Both the position numbers and the translations under genes were made by a program. DNA of 64,000 nt from Taxillus chinensis (lineage: Eukaryota > Streptophyta > Magnoliopsida > Santalales > Loranthaceae): the NCBI GenBank assembly GCA_023512835.1, contig CM042090.1, positions 52,749,365-52,813,364 on the forward strand, in the 5' to 3' direction. The notes beneath the pieces are model-generated. The model was not told where the DNA came from and did no database searches. It was given only the letters and a program-made list of their open reading frames with translations. This document shows positions 12,201 to 24,135 of the stretch, one piece after another; within the stretch, counting starts at the first letter, position 1; every line of letters starts with the position of its first letter.

Positions 12201-15200
12201 TTCATTATATTATTGTTTGTAATGGAATTTGGGGGTTTTTGCAGACTCCCCAAAGCCCCATTGTTCGTACGAGGACATATAAGAAGTACTGCATTGATGA
12301 ATTTCCACTGGGAACAAATGCAATTGTTGCTGTTCTGGCATATACAGGGTAAGTGTTCCTTATATTTTTTTAGGGGACGAGTGGAGAGCTTGTTCAGCTT
12401 CGTAGGCTGCTTTCATCTGATTTGTTAAATTAAACAGATATGATATGGAGGATGCCATGATTTTGAATAAATCATCTGTTGATCGTGGTTTCTGTCGTGG
12501 TCAGATATACCAGGTTATATTTTGACTTTTGGCGTAATATCATGTTTAAAGTGTTGTGATGGAATGTGCAGAATTGATTTGTACTTTATGACAATATTTG
12601 CTTTCTACGCTTATGCTTGAATACTTGGTATGTTTTGTATATTTGCATTCAATGGCTGTGGATGATTTCTTTTTATTAAGGACTGAATGAGAATTGGGAG
12701 TATAAGATGATGTTGGAGTTGTAAAACATTGTGTTACTCTGAGGTAAGAGTACCCAGATATTGGCTTATTTCGCGGGGAGGGGTTGTAGCTAATTTCCCT
12801 AAAGCCCAATTTAAAAATGCAAATTTGATGTTTACTGGATTTGTGATTTATGCCCCTTAATTTATGCAAATTAAGATTTGTGTTTACTAAATGAGTTGTT
12901 TTCCCCAGCTTGGAATGGGAATCTTTTCCTTGCCCTTCAAAAAGAGCGGTTGAACATACTGTTTGTAGGGTTTTTAATGGCAGAAATATTGTTGATCATA
13001 TCAAATTCTAGCTGTTTCTAGTAGGAAAGCATTCAGTGCAAATGGTTGTAAGAAAATCTCGAAATGTTTTGTTGAAGCTTGAAATTGTTTTATGACTTGG
13101 GCATAAATTTCTGGGTTTATCCTAGAAATAGGTCTAATGTAAAACCCCTGAATCACCAAACTGGTTTAACTGTTTAGAAATAGGGCTTATCCTAGAAATT
13201 TCTGGGTTTATCCTAGAAATAGGGCCAATAGAGTTGTGCCATTTCAACAAACTTGTAGTTGCATATTTTCTTTTTCTCCTTTCAAGATGGTCCTTGTTGA
13301 ATGCCTTTTCCTTTTTTGTTGGAAAATATGAATTCTAGATCTCTAGAAATTGGATTTGTTTGAGGCTGATGTAAAAACTGGTTTTAGGCTGAGTTTTTAT
13401 CTTCTAAATTAACCTCAATTGATGCTGCCTAAGATAAAAGTTTGTGGGGAGATGGGTTAATATTGTTGACCATTCAGGTGTGGCTCAAGGATTTTTGCTA
13501 CCACTGTTTTTTATGATGATGCGGCCTTGATTTTATTTTGTTTTGCCCATTTTGTATTGCTGTTGTGGGTTGTGCACCTTGACACTCAACACTTTTGATG
13601 ATACACTTTTCCTTGCATGATGGCTCTCACTCAGCCAATATTGTGTTTTCACAATATTTCCATCTTTTGGTGTTATTGTCTCATGAAATTGTATAAGGAA
13701 CATAATTACGTTAAATATAGAAGAAAATTGTTACGTTAACTAGAAGAATAGACCAGAATTTTTCTGTATTGAATAGTGGTTATTACAACCTATATATAAG
13801 TTTTTTTAACTTGTGAATCAAGCAAGATTATATACTCATATCAAATGGAATAATTTATATTTATTTCGTGATTGTCTTTATATATTATGAGATATTCTAA
13901 CACTGTTTCAAGTTGGAAGTATATATATATTTATTATGGCCAACATGTTATGATTTATTTCACTCTCAATGAATATGAAAGTTTGAAGTTATGTAAATAA
14001 ATTAGCCAATTGTTCATCTGTTCAAACAAAATTAGTAGTAATAATTTTTGTATGCAATTTTTAACAAATGAATTGAGTTGAAATGAGATTTTCAAATTGT
14101 GTGATTACCTGTATATTTGGATGTATATTTAGGTTGCCTATATATAGGGTTCTTACCTAATTAGGTTCTCTGTTGTAAATCTTTGAATGAAAATAAGAAG
14201 AAAGTATTTTTCTTATATACTTTTTGTACTTAGTATTAGATCAAAATCCTAACTTTAAGGAGCTACCGTCACCACCCTTGCAAGAGTCTTTCAACTCTTT
14301 CCTTTGTGGTTGACTTACCCTCTCATAACCTAAATCGGAGTTTTATGAAGTTATCACGTGTTTTGGACCGAGCATAATAGTATCAATCTCTCTTTGCTGC
14401 AAGCCATGGGTTGATGTCGCCCCTGTTATTGCCACCCGCTGCAATTGCTGTTGTTGCCCACCGATCAAAGTTTTGCATATCCTGATGCCACTACAAGTTA
14501 TAGCGCTAGCTTCTGCCACCACCCCACTATCGCCAATTTCGTTCTCGTCGTCACCCCAATTTCCAATGTTGCTGCCACCAGCTACTGCTGTGCGCTATCA
14601 CGAGGTTCTATTTGGCGCGTCACCAGTAACATTACTCCCCTCTGTCTCGCTCATTCTCATTTGCCTGAGATGTGCGATATGCTCTATATTATCAAATGAT
14701 TGTCATATAGTTTTATACCCCTGTAAGTTTATGAATCAACCTTTAGCTTATTTATGTAAATAACATGACATCCTCGATTAGACAATAGCACGGTTCGAAG
14801 TATCGGGCGATACTGCTACGTATCGCCCGAGTCGGCTCGGTATCGAGAGGACCCGGTACGAGATCTCACTCCGGTACGAAGATATCGTGCGTCGGCTTCA
14901 TCTCGCCTGTCTCGCCCGAGATCTCGGGCGAGAAGAAACGTACCGCCCGATGTCAAACCGAGACGCAGCATCACGGATGAAAATTTGTCCGTGATAAACG
15001 GAAATAATTGATACAAAAAATCAAATTACCTTTCTTCCTCCTCCACTCCTTTTTCGTCTGATTTTCTTTAAATCTTTCACGCCGACGGCCAATCTTCCTC
15101 ATCTTCTCTTCTTCCTCTTCTTCCTCGTTTTCTCTTCTTCGACGGGAAACGCACGTCGCGCCGCCGCCGCCGACAGTTGCCGCTGCTGAGTGTCGGCCAT

Positions 15201-18200
15201 TGCCGCCGACCCCAGTGTCTTGCCATGCGCCGAGTGTCGCCGAGTCGGATACTGTGTTCTTCGCGATCCTTCGAGGTGTGTGTGTTAGCGTAGCGTTTAG
15301 ACTACACCGCAGACATACATTTATTTATTTGTTTAGCGTAGCGTAGCGTTTAGACTACACCGCAATGTGTGTGTATTAGCGTAGCGTTTATTTATTTAAT
15401 TTATTTAGTTAAATTTCATTAACACACATACATTTATTTATTTAGCACACCGCTGAGACTAAATTTATTTAACACCTAGGATTAAATTTATTTAGTATTT
15501 ATTTAACACATAGCCTAGGACTAAATTTATTTAACACATACCCTAGGACTAAATTTATTTAGTATTTATTTGTTCAAATACTAAATTCTTTAAAATATTT
15601 ATACTGATTTATATGTTTTAAAATCTAATTAAAACTATTTATATGTAAATTATTTATTTATATGTTTGATTTAAAAATATTTATATCTAATCATATAAAT
15701 AAACTTATAAATTAGTTTATTTATATAATTACATAAAAACTTATTTTTAAGTTTATATGTAATTACATAAACTTATTTTAAATTTAGTCCTTAAATTTAA
15801 AATAAAATATATAATAATGAAATTAAAAATATTTAATACACAAATTGTAAATTGAAAAATATTTATTACGGTACAAATTAAAGTAAAAACATTTAATATG
15901 ATATAAATTTAATATGATGTAAAGTTTATTTAGTTTTACTATCATATAAATTAACAATAGATGTGTAAATTATGTTAATTTATGATGACATATATATTTT
16001 TTAATAAATTTAAGTAATAGATATTTTTGGAGGACTTATATATATAATTAGATAATTTAATTAAATTTAAGAATATTTAATACAAACTATCGTAAATTTA
16101 AAAATATTTATGATATAAATTAAATTAAAAATATTTAATATGGTATAAATTTAATACTAATTGATGAATATTTAATATCGTAAAAATTTATCATAGTATA
16201 CATTTAATATTGATTGCTGAATATTTAATATGGTGTAAATTTAAATTATATATATATAATTAGACATTTTAAGAATTATATTATTTAACAGTTGTGTTAT
16301 TTAGTAAATTTATTAATTATAAATAGTTTTTTTTAATTTAATCTATAATGACATATATGTTTTTTAGTGACCATTATAATTATATTTTAAGTAGTTAAGT
16401 TTTTTTATTTTTCTTTTTAAGATGTCGAATAAGCTACCAGGATATTGGCTGGGAACATGGTACAGCTGTCTCACAAGATAAAAAGAAAATTCGGTACAAT
16501 TATTGTTACAAAGTTGTTAGTGGAGGAATCACACGTTTGAAACAACATCTTGCTGGTGTACGGGGTGAGGTGGCGGTGTGCACGAAGTGTCCTAGAGAGA
16601 TTTCACAAATGATGAAGAAAGTTCTTAGTGAGGCTACACGGATGAGAGAGGCTCAAAGAAGAAAAAAAGAACAGCTAGTAAACAGCTTACGGGACGAGGC
16701 CGAGTTTGAGCGCCATCCTCGACATTACATTGATGATTTTGATTGTGGTGATTGGGGAGATGAAATGTCGAGACAAGAACAGGAACAAATGAGATATGCT
16801 ATGGAACAGAGTCGAAGGACTGCATTTTATGAGAATGATGCTCGCAGATTTTCTACATCTGATATTGCAGGTCATCCCCTTCGACCTACACAGTTTAGTG
16901 CCGGGCCTTCTCAAGGTGGTTTTTCTGAAGGTGGTCCTTCTGCCCCCCCTCGCCGTACTTTCAGCGTACGAGATCCACGTAAGACTTCAGGTGCCGAATT
17001 AAGAGGTATTGATCCCTACATGTATAGGCCACAAGATGCAAAACAAAAAAAGTTAAAGACTTCTTTTTTTAAAGAGAAGGCAAAGAAAATGGGAAAGGTA
17101 ATATAAAAATTCTTTTACTTCAATGCAATACCATTTAATGCAGCAGACAGTGGTCCTTACTATCAAGTCATGATAGATACCATAGCTGAGTGTGGTCCAG
17201 GAGTGGTTGGTCCTATGGGATATCAAATTGCTGGGATTTTCTTGAATGAAGAGGTAGAAGAGTTGAAAAGCTATCTTGAGTCTATGAAAAGAAAGTGGCC
17301 AGAATATAGTTGCACAATTATGTGTGATGGATGGTCACGCAAAACAAACATCCCATCACGAACTTTATGATTTATTGTGATCGTGAAATGATCTTTCATA
17401 AATCTGTTGACAACACTAATGCAGGATCAAGAACGGCCGACTACCTCTATAAAGCTTATGGACAAGGTAGTGGAGGAAGTAGGTGAACAATATGTTGTTC
17501 AAATTGTCACAGATAATGAAGCTTCATATAAGGCGGCAGGCCTTAAATTGATGCAGAAGAGGAAACACTTGTTCTGGTCTCCACGTGCCGCTCACTGCAT
17601 TGATTTGATACTGGAGGATATTGGGAAAATGAATAACGTAAAAGCTGTGATCAACGATGCCCGTAAAATCACGAGCTTCATATATAACAGTGATGCTCTT
17701 GTTAACCTAATGAGGACGTTCACGGGTGATGAGAGATCCTTAGGCCGGGGATCACACGTTTTGTCACTGAATACATAGCTATTGAGAGCCTATTGAGACA
17801 TCAACAAGCTTTAAAGAGAATGTTTTCATCTCATGAGTGGCAAGAGCTATCATACTCACGCAACCGTGAGAGAAGGGGATTGAGAACAGAGGTATCTACT
17901 CTCATTCTTACTGAACAATTCTGGCAACGAGCTGAGACTATTTGTGCTATGATGGAGCCACTCATTAGGGTCCTCAAAGTTGTTGACAGTGATAAAAAAC
18001 CAACTTTGGCTGTCATCTACGATTGCATGGATAGGGCAAAGTTGGCAATTAAAATGGCCTGCAAATTCTGGAAAAAAATTTGGCAAATTATTGACCAAAG
18101 ATGGAAAACTCAGCTCCACACAAACTTGCATGCAACAGGTATTTTATTTAAATAGTTTAATTTTATACATATATATATATATATATTTCTAAGAGGTATT

Positions 18201-21200
18201 TAGATTAACACATATTTATTAATTTTCTTATATTATGACAGCATACTTTTTAAACCCGGCATGTCAATACAACAACTTTGAAGAGGATGAAGAGGTTAGA
18301 AAGGGTTTAAAAGTTGTAATTAAACGTCTTGAACCTGATGTCGTAATACAAGCAAAGGCACTTAATGAAGTGAGTATGATTAATGTAATTTATAAGAAAT
18401 GACAAATAATACTACGACATCTGTTTAAACTTAATAATAATTTTTTAATTGCAGGTCAAAATCTTTAAAGAGGCAAGGGGAGAATTTGGAGAAACTTTAA
18501 CCAAACAATTAAGAACTACTTGTCTTCCAGGTTTGAAATAAATAAGATTGAGAGTAATATTTTTTTATTTTGAATTCATAGAGTTTTTTAAATGTAAAAA
18601 CTAACATATTGTGCACAAATTATATTTGTAGCTGAATGGTGGTATAATTATGGGGAATCTGCTCCAAATTTGAGGAAAATTGCAATTAAAGTACTTAGCC
18701 AGACATGTTCCTCATCGGGATGCGAAAGAAATTGGAGCACATTTGCTTTAATCCATACCAAAATTCGAAATCGGCTGGCTATGAAAAAGTTGGAGCAACT
18801 GGTGTATGTGCACTATAATTTGCGCCTTCGAGTAAGAAACCTCTTGAATAAAAATGACGATAATGACTACTACAATCCAATTGACCTGAACCATATCTTT
18901 AATGATGAAGACATATTGGATGAATGGATTCGAGAGTCTGAACAACCATTGCTAAGTCCTACTGATCAATGGTTACAAGATGGTATTCGAGAGTTCAGTG
19001 GGGATGATGAGTATAGAGAGGACATTGGCACAAGCAGGCGAGCACAAGAGACTAGGGATTCACAAACAAGGCGTGGAAAAGGAATTTATGTGGAAAATTC
19101 TGAAGAGGAAAATTCTGGAAGTGGGAATGAATCCACTGATAGTGGAGATGGAGGTGGAGGTGAGGGTTTTAGTGGTGGTGGATATGGATATGGTGGCAGT
19201 GCTGTTGGTTATGATGAAGGTGAGGAGGATGATGGTCGTGGTTATCTAGAATCAACCCAAGTTGGTTATCTAGAATCAACCCAAGTTGAAACTCAGACAT
19301 GACAAAAAGGAAATGATGATTTCATTGCCACACAAGATGCAGATCATGGGTCAAGAAGATTATTGGAGCAGGACTTTGATCCACTTGAAGCACAGAGGAG
19401 GTATTGGGATCAGATAACTACCTATCCAAGTCAAGGCAGTGATTCAACTGATTATGCATATGAGGAAGTTTTGCGGAGGCGACAAAGACAGGGCGGTCAA
19501 CTAGTTTCCATGGTCCTGCACTTGATGTTGAAATGGGTCGCATGAATTTAGAACATGAGCGATCATCCTCACCACTGTCATCACCCCCATTGCGGAGATC
19601 TCGTAGTCGTAGCGGTGCTACTTCTAGTGGAGTTCATCGAGATCGTGATAGAGATCATCATCACCACACCCATCCTAGACCTAGTAGTTATTATGATCGG
19701 GATAGACATCCTCACCATGGTAGCGAATCTTATTCCTATGGCGGTAGTAGTGGTCGTGGTTATGGATATCTTGATCAAATGTCATCAATGGGTCAATTTG
19801 ATGGAGGTTATAACTCGAGTGGTAGTGGTACACGGATGCACTATCCACCTAACCAACCAATATATCCACGAAATTCTAGTGGTTACTCTTCACAAGAAAC
19901 AGTGCAAGCTTATCTTTTGCATTCTTCTTTGGACCTGAAGGAGGAGGAGAATTTTATCATCACCGCCACTCCACATATAATTAAAAAGAAAAAGGTATGT
20001 GTTCACCTATTCTTTTGTCAAGTAAATACAACAAAAGTTGAACTTGAATGAAAATTTGAAATGTTAAATTATAAATCATGTAAAATATAATTATATATTT
20101 ATTTTAATGTTACATTAATTGTTTGTGTTGGATAGGGGGCATGGGGCAACGTTCGGTACTTTAGCGGGCTATTTCTCATTATCTTCTTTGAAGTCTTTGA
20201 CGAGAGCGGAATGCATGTGTTTGATGATCGGAAGCGGTCTACTACCGATTTTTCTCTTATTTTTCCTGTCGTTTGAGGGAGTGAATGTTTGCTTCGGGCG
20301 TGTACTATTTTTTTTTTCATTTGTGATGTTAATATGTACTTCTTTTGAGCTTATTATTGTATTTCTACTCTTTGAGCACTCTGTGTGTAATTTTTTCCTA
20401 ATAAAATTTGCTTACTTCTCAATAAAAAACTATGCTCTAGCGTCTTTTTTTATGTTTGAAGTCATAACATGCAATTCAAATCATTTATTTTGCTTGTTTG
20501 ATGGTTCTAATATAATGATTTGATTTTTTATGATTTTTCTATGATTTTTATTTATTTATTTGAATATTATTTCATGCCTAAAGTTGTATCTCGCCCGAGA
20601 TGCAATGAGTTGTCCGCGACCGCGATGTCCGCGACCACGACGTGACAACGTCCGCGACCGCGACTTCGAACCATGGACAATAGGTGCTCACATGTTACAA
20701 CTGAATGATATAACAGAATGTAAAAACTGACATCTCGTCAAGATGGCTCAAGCTTTATGTTTTATTATAAAAGTTTCTAAACGTGTTTGGGTGCATGTTA
20801 TCATAATTGCTGTCTATCTTATCAATCAAATGTATGCTCGCGTTATTGACTATTAAACCTCCTTACGATGTTATTACACTTCCACAACATCCATTCAACT
20901 CTTATCAACTAAATGTGTGTTTTTGGGCTATTCTCGTTCTCAAAAGGACTATAATTGTTTTCAATCTCCTATGGGTAAATATTATGTGTCTATAGATGTT
21001 CAATTTTATAAGTAGGTATCTTATTTTTCTAGAGATATCCAAATCCTATAGTAGTTAAATCAAGTAATAATCAGAGACTAGCTTGGATGTTTGATAGAGT
21101 ACACAAGACAAAATGCTACACTCAACTTCAATCCTTCTCTCAATAATACTACCATATCATATAATTTTTTTTTTTCGATTGACGTACTTGTCTTTTTACC

Positions 21201-24046
21201 CATAGCTCCCCATTCCAATGATACCTTAGATTCTAGTCCTACAAGTTTCGATAATCCTGCAGGCCGGAGGTATTTTTATTGTGACCATAAATAACCTGAT
21301 AGATTGAGATTTTTAAAATCATCTTCTAGTGTCTTTTATCCTATTTTTAATTTTGTTTTTTATCATTGCATGTTTTATTTCTCATCTTGCTTTTGCTCTT
21401 CAATTATCTTTTTTCTCTTACAGTTATTTTCAGAAAGCTCTTAAAGATCCCAAATGGAAGTTTGTTATGATAGAGAAAATGAAAACCCTTAAGAAGAATT
21501 TGATTTAGGAAATGGTTGAATTAACTTGAGATAAAAAGAGAGTGAGATGCAAATTAGTGTTTTCAATGAAGTATAAGCTAGATGAGATAATTGAAAGATC
21601 AAGGTTAGATTAGTTGCTAAAGGATATACTTAGACGTATGAGATAAATTATCAAGAAACCGTTGCTCTTGTAGCTCAGATGAGTATTGTTAGAGTTATTC
21701 TTTCTCTTAAAGCTTACTTAGACCGACCAATACGCCCTTGTGATGTGAAGAATGTGTATATGGATTCTCCTCCGGATTTTATACCAAAAGAAGTAAAGGT
21801 ATGTAAGTTGAAAATGATCCATTCAGAGGTTAGTAGGAAAATTGAATTATCCGACTTACATTAGACCTGACATTTCATATGCTGATAGTTCAATGAATCA
21901 ATTTATGCATAATCAGATCGATGAACATATAGGTATTGTGAACCGTATTCTAACATATTTGAAGCCTTCTCTCGGCAAAGATATGTTTTCTTAGCATAAA
22001 TGCTAGACATTATGAGATATACTTGGATTCAAATTGAACAGAAAGTTTACTTTAGGACATTTATCATTTGTAGGTGGTAATTTGATGGCGGAGCAACAAA
22101 TAGAATGTGGCTACATATTTTTTTGAGAGATCTTGATTATGACTTTCAGAAGATGATGGTGCTTTTTTATGATACTATAACTTTCATTGAGATAACTAAT
22201 AATTTAGTACAATATTATCATATAAAGCATATTAAACTTAATAGAAATTACATCAATAAATATTCTAAATTTTGGTGTAATGGAGATTTCTTATATTAAG
22301 AGAGCAAATCAACTAGTTTATATGATAGATCATGCAATTTTTTGTGTTTCTTTTCACATGTCCTTATCGAAGCTAGGCGTGTGTGATATTTACGTATCAA
22401 CTTGAGGGGGAGAGTTGGAATGAGTTGTCAAATTATATGAATAGTTATATTTGGGTGTATATTTAGGTTATCTTGGTTATGTGGATATATATTGTTGTAA
22501 ATCTTTGAATGAAAATAAGAAGAAAGTGTTTTTCTTATATACTTTTTCTACCAAATGACAATCCGCCCAATATTTTTTGTCTTTTACTCGATTCATGGCT
22601 TTATGATCGGTACCTTTGTTATCTCACCATAGACCCATAACATCTGTTTTCAAAAATAATATTATCCTAGCAAACATTTCTTTAGCTTTTATATATTAAC
22701 TCGGTCATTACTAGAAATAAACAAGTAGGATAATTGTTTCAGTTGATGATCAATTATGAAAATGCATAAGTTGTTCATTTTCAATTGCTTTAAATCAAAT
22801 TAAGTAAGCAGCACTCAGCAAACTTCCCAAACGAAGCACATGAAGACTGCTTTAGTCTATAATGTGGATTTCAGAGGCGACGGATTGAGGTGGATTCTCC
22901 GTGAACAACAAATTAATAGTTTGCTTTATAAATGCCTCTTTAGTAAAATCTCACCATGTAGGAAAATATTCTAATATTCAGTGAATTCAGGGGCCATTAA
23001 TAAAGTACATCTAGAGATATGAGTAGTCAAACTAAGGGCATCTTAGCCACATGTGAAAGGGTGTGTAGATAATTAACTATGTTTAGAAAAGCCCTTGAGC
23101 TATTAAACATCATTAGGGCTTACTTTAATTGCATACACCCGTTTGCACCCAACCACAGTTCGGTTATTTGACCAAAACATCAGTTCTGAAGTAAGATTTT
23201 GTTGAACGCCATTAGAAAATTGAAAAAAATGAAAATTACACACCACAAAACAGAGTGGAAGGAGAGAGGAATCAGGCATCACAAGGGAGAAAACATAGCC
23301 AAACGTTTGAGTGGGATATTTGTTTACAGCTTGGAATGAAAGAAACCAAAACAATGTTTAAATGGTTATTTGGACAAATGATAAAAGTTTTTTTTGTCCT
23401 ACCACCACTTTGTTTTTCTCTCCTTTTGTTTTTACGTAAGAAATTATCAACTTTGATATGATGCTAAAGTTTAGTGGTTTTTAATTTAATCAATTGGCAG
23501 CATGTGAGACAGTAGAAGATGTAAAATTTCAAACCTAATTGGTAATAGGTGCAGTGATTTTAAATTCCTAATTTAAGATTATAAATCTAAAATCTCAACA
23601 TGCCTTCTCATGTATGACTTTTATATCAAAACTAACTGGTAGTAGGTGTGGTGACTTTAAATTCCTAATGTAAAATAATTGGTAATATTGTTTGTTTTGA
23701 TATTATGCTAACTAAAAGAATAGATTAGAATTCATATTATATTGAATGATGATAATTACAACCTATATATCTAGGTTTTCATAACTTACTAATCAAGCTA
23801 GATTATGCACCTACATCAAACCAAATATTCTATATTTAATTTAATATAAAGGATATTTTAAGCAGGATATTTTAAGCAGACGTGACTAGGGTAAAATGAA
23901 TGAAGGATATTTTAAGCAGATGTGACTAGGGTAAAATGAATTGTAAAATGTGGAATTTCATTCCTTTTAAAGGTGCTAAATTGTATGGATCATTGTGACA
24001 GTTTCACATTCACTCGTTACAATGCAGAAAGTTTTACCTCGTACTG

Positions 24047-24135
<89 letters not shown>

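Larger units (their letters stand above)
14789..20675 (+). mobile_element. hAT DNA transposon, full length but inactive (copy 1)
   Basis: A 5,887-bp element bounded by GACAATAG duplications. Left terminus CACGGTTCGAAG and right terminus CTTCGAACCATG form a 12-bp terminal inverted repeat with one mismatch. Subterminal DNA is CpG-rich: a perfect 24-bp palindrome built on CTCGCCCGAG lies at 14,910-14,933, and three GTCCGCGACC units lie at 20,610-20,665. The interior is a CT-rich leader, 1.1 kb of extremely AT-rich DNA (15,300-16,400), a BED/DUF659/dimerisation transposase relic, and a LINE fragment near the right end. It is inserted in the copia relic inside NRPA2 intron 12. Confidence 0.93.
14075..22550 (+). 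mobile_element. Ty1/copia relic (plus strand) with hAT inserted, copy 1
   Basis: Left LTR about 14,075-14,228 and right LTR about 22,412-22,550 share GTAAATCTTTGAATGAAAAT and the flanking sequence. Behind the left LTR, TTAGTATTAGATC resembles a decayed initiator-Met primer site. Before the right LTR, TTGAGGGGGAG is a polypurine tract. Between 20,690 and 22,400 decayed pol is readable in several frames: integrase end ([12 protein letters not shown]), RT ([44 protein letters not shown]) and RNase H ([16 protein letters not shown]). Many stops and a lost gag region show it is long dead. The 10,560-11,080 relic shares TRQNAT and AWMF blocks with it, so both belong to one family. Confidence 0.82.

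Noticed and set aside
19533..20051. SR-type splicing factor gene ([16 protein letters not shown])
   Set aside because: The segment continues the hAT transposase relic and lies inside its termini; no RNA-recognition motif is present.
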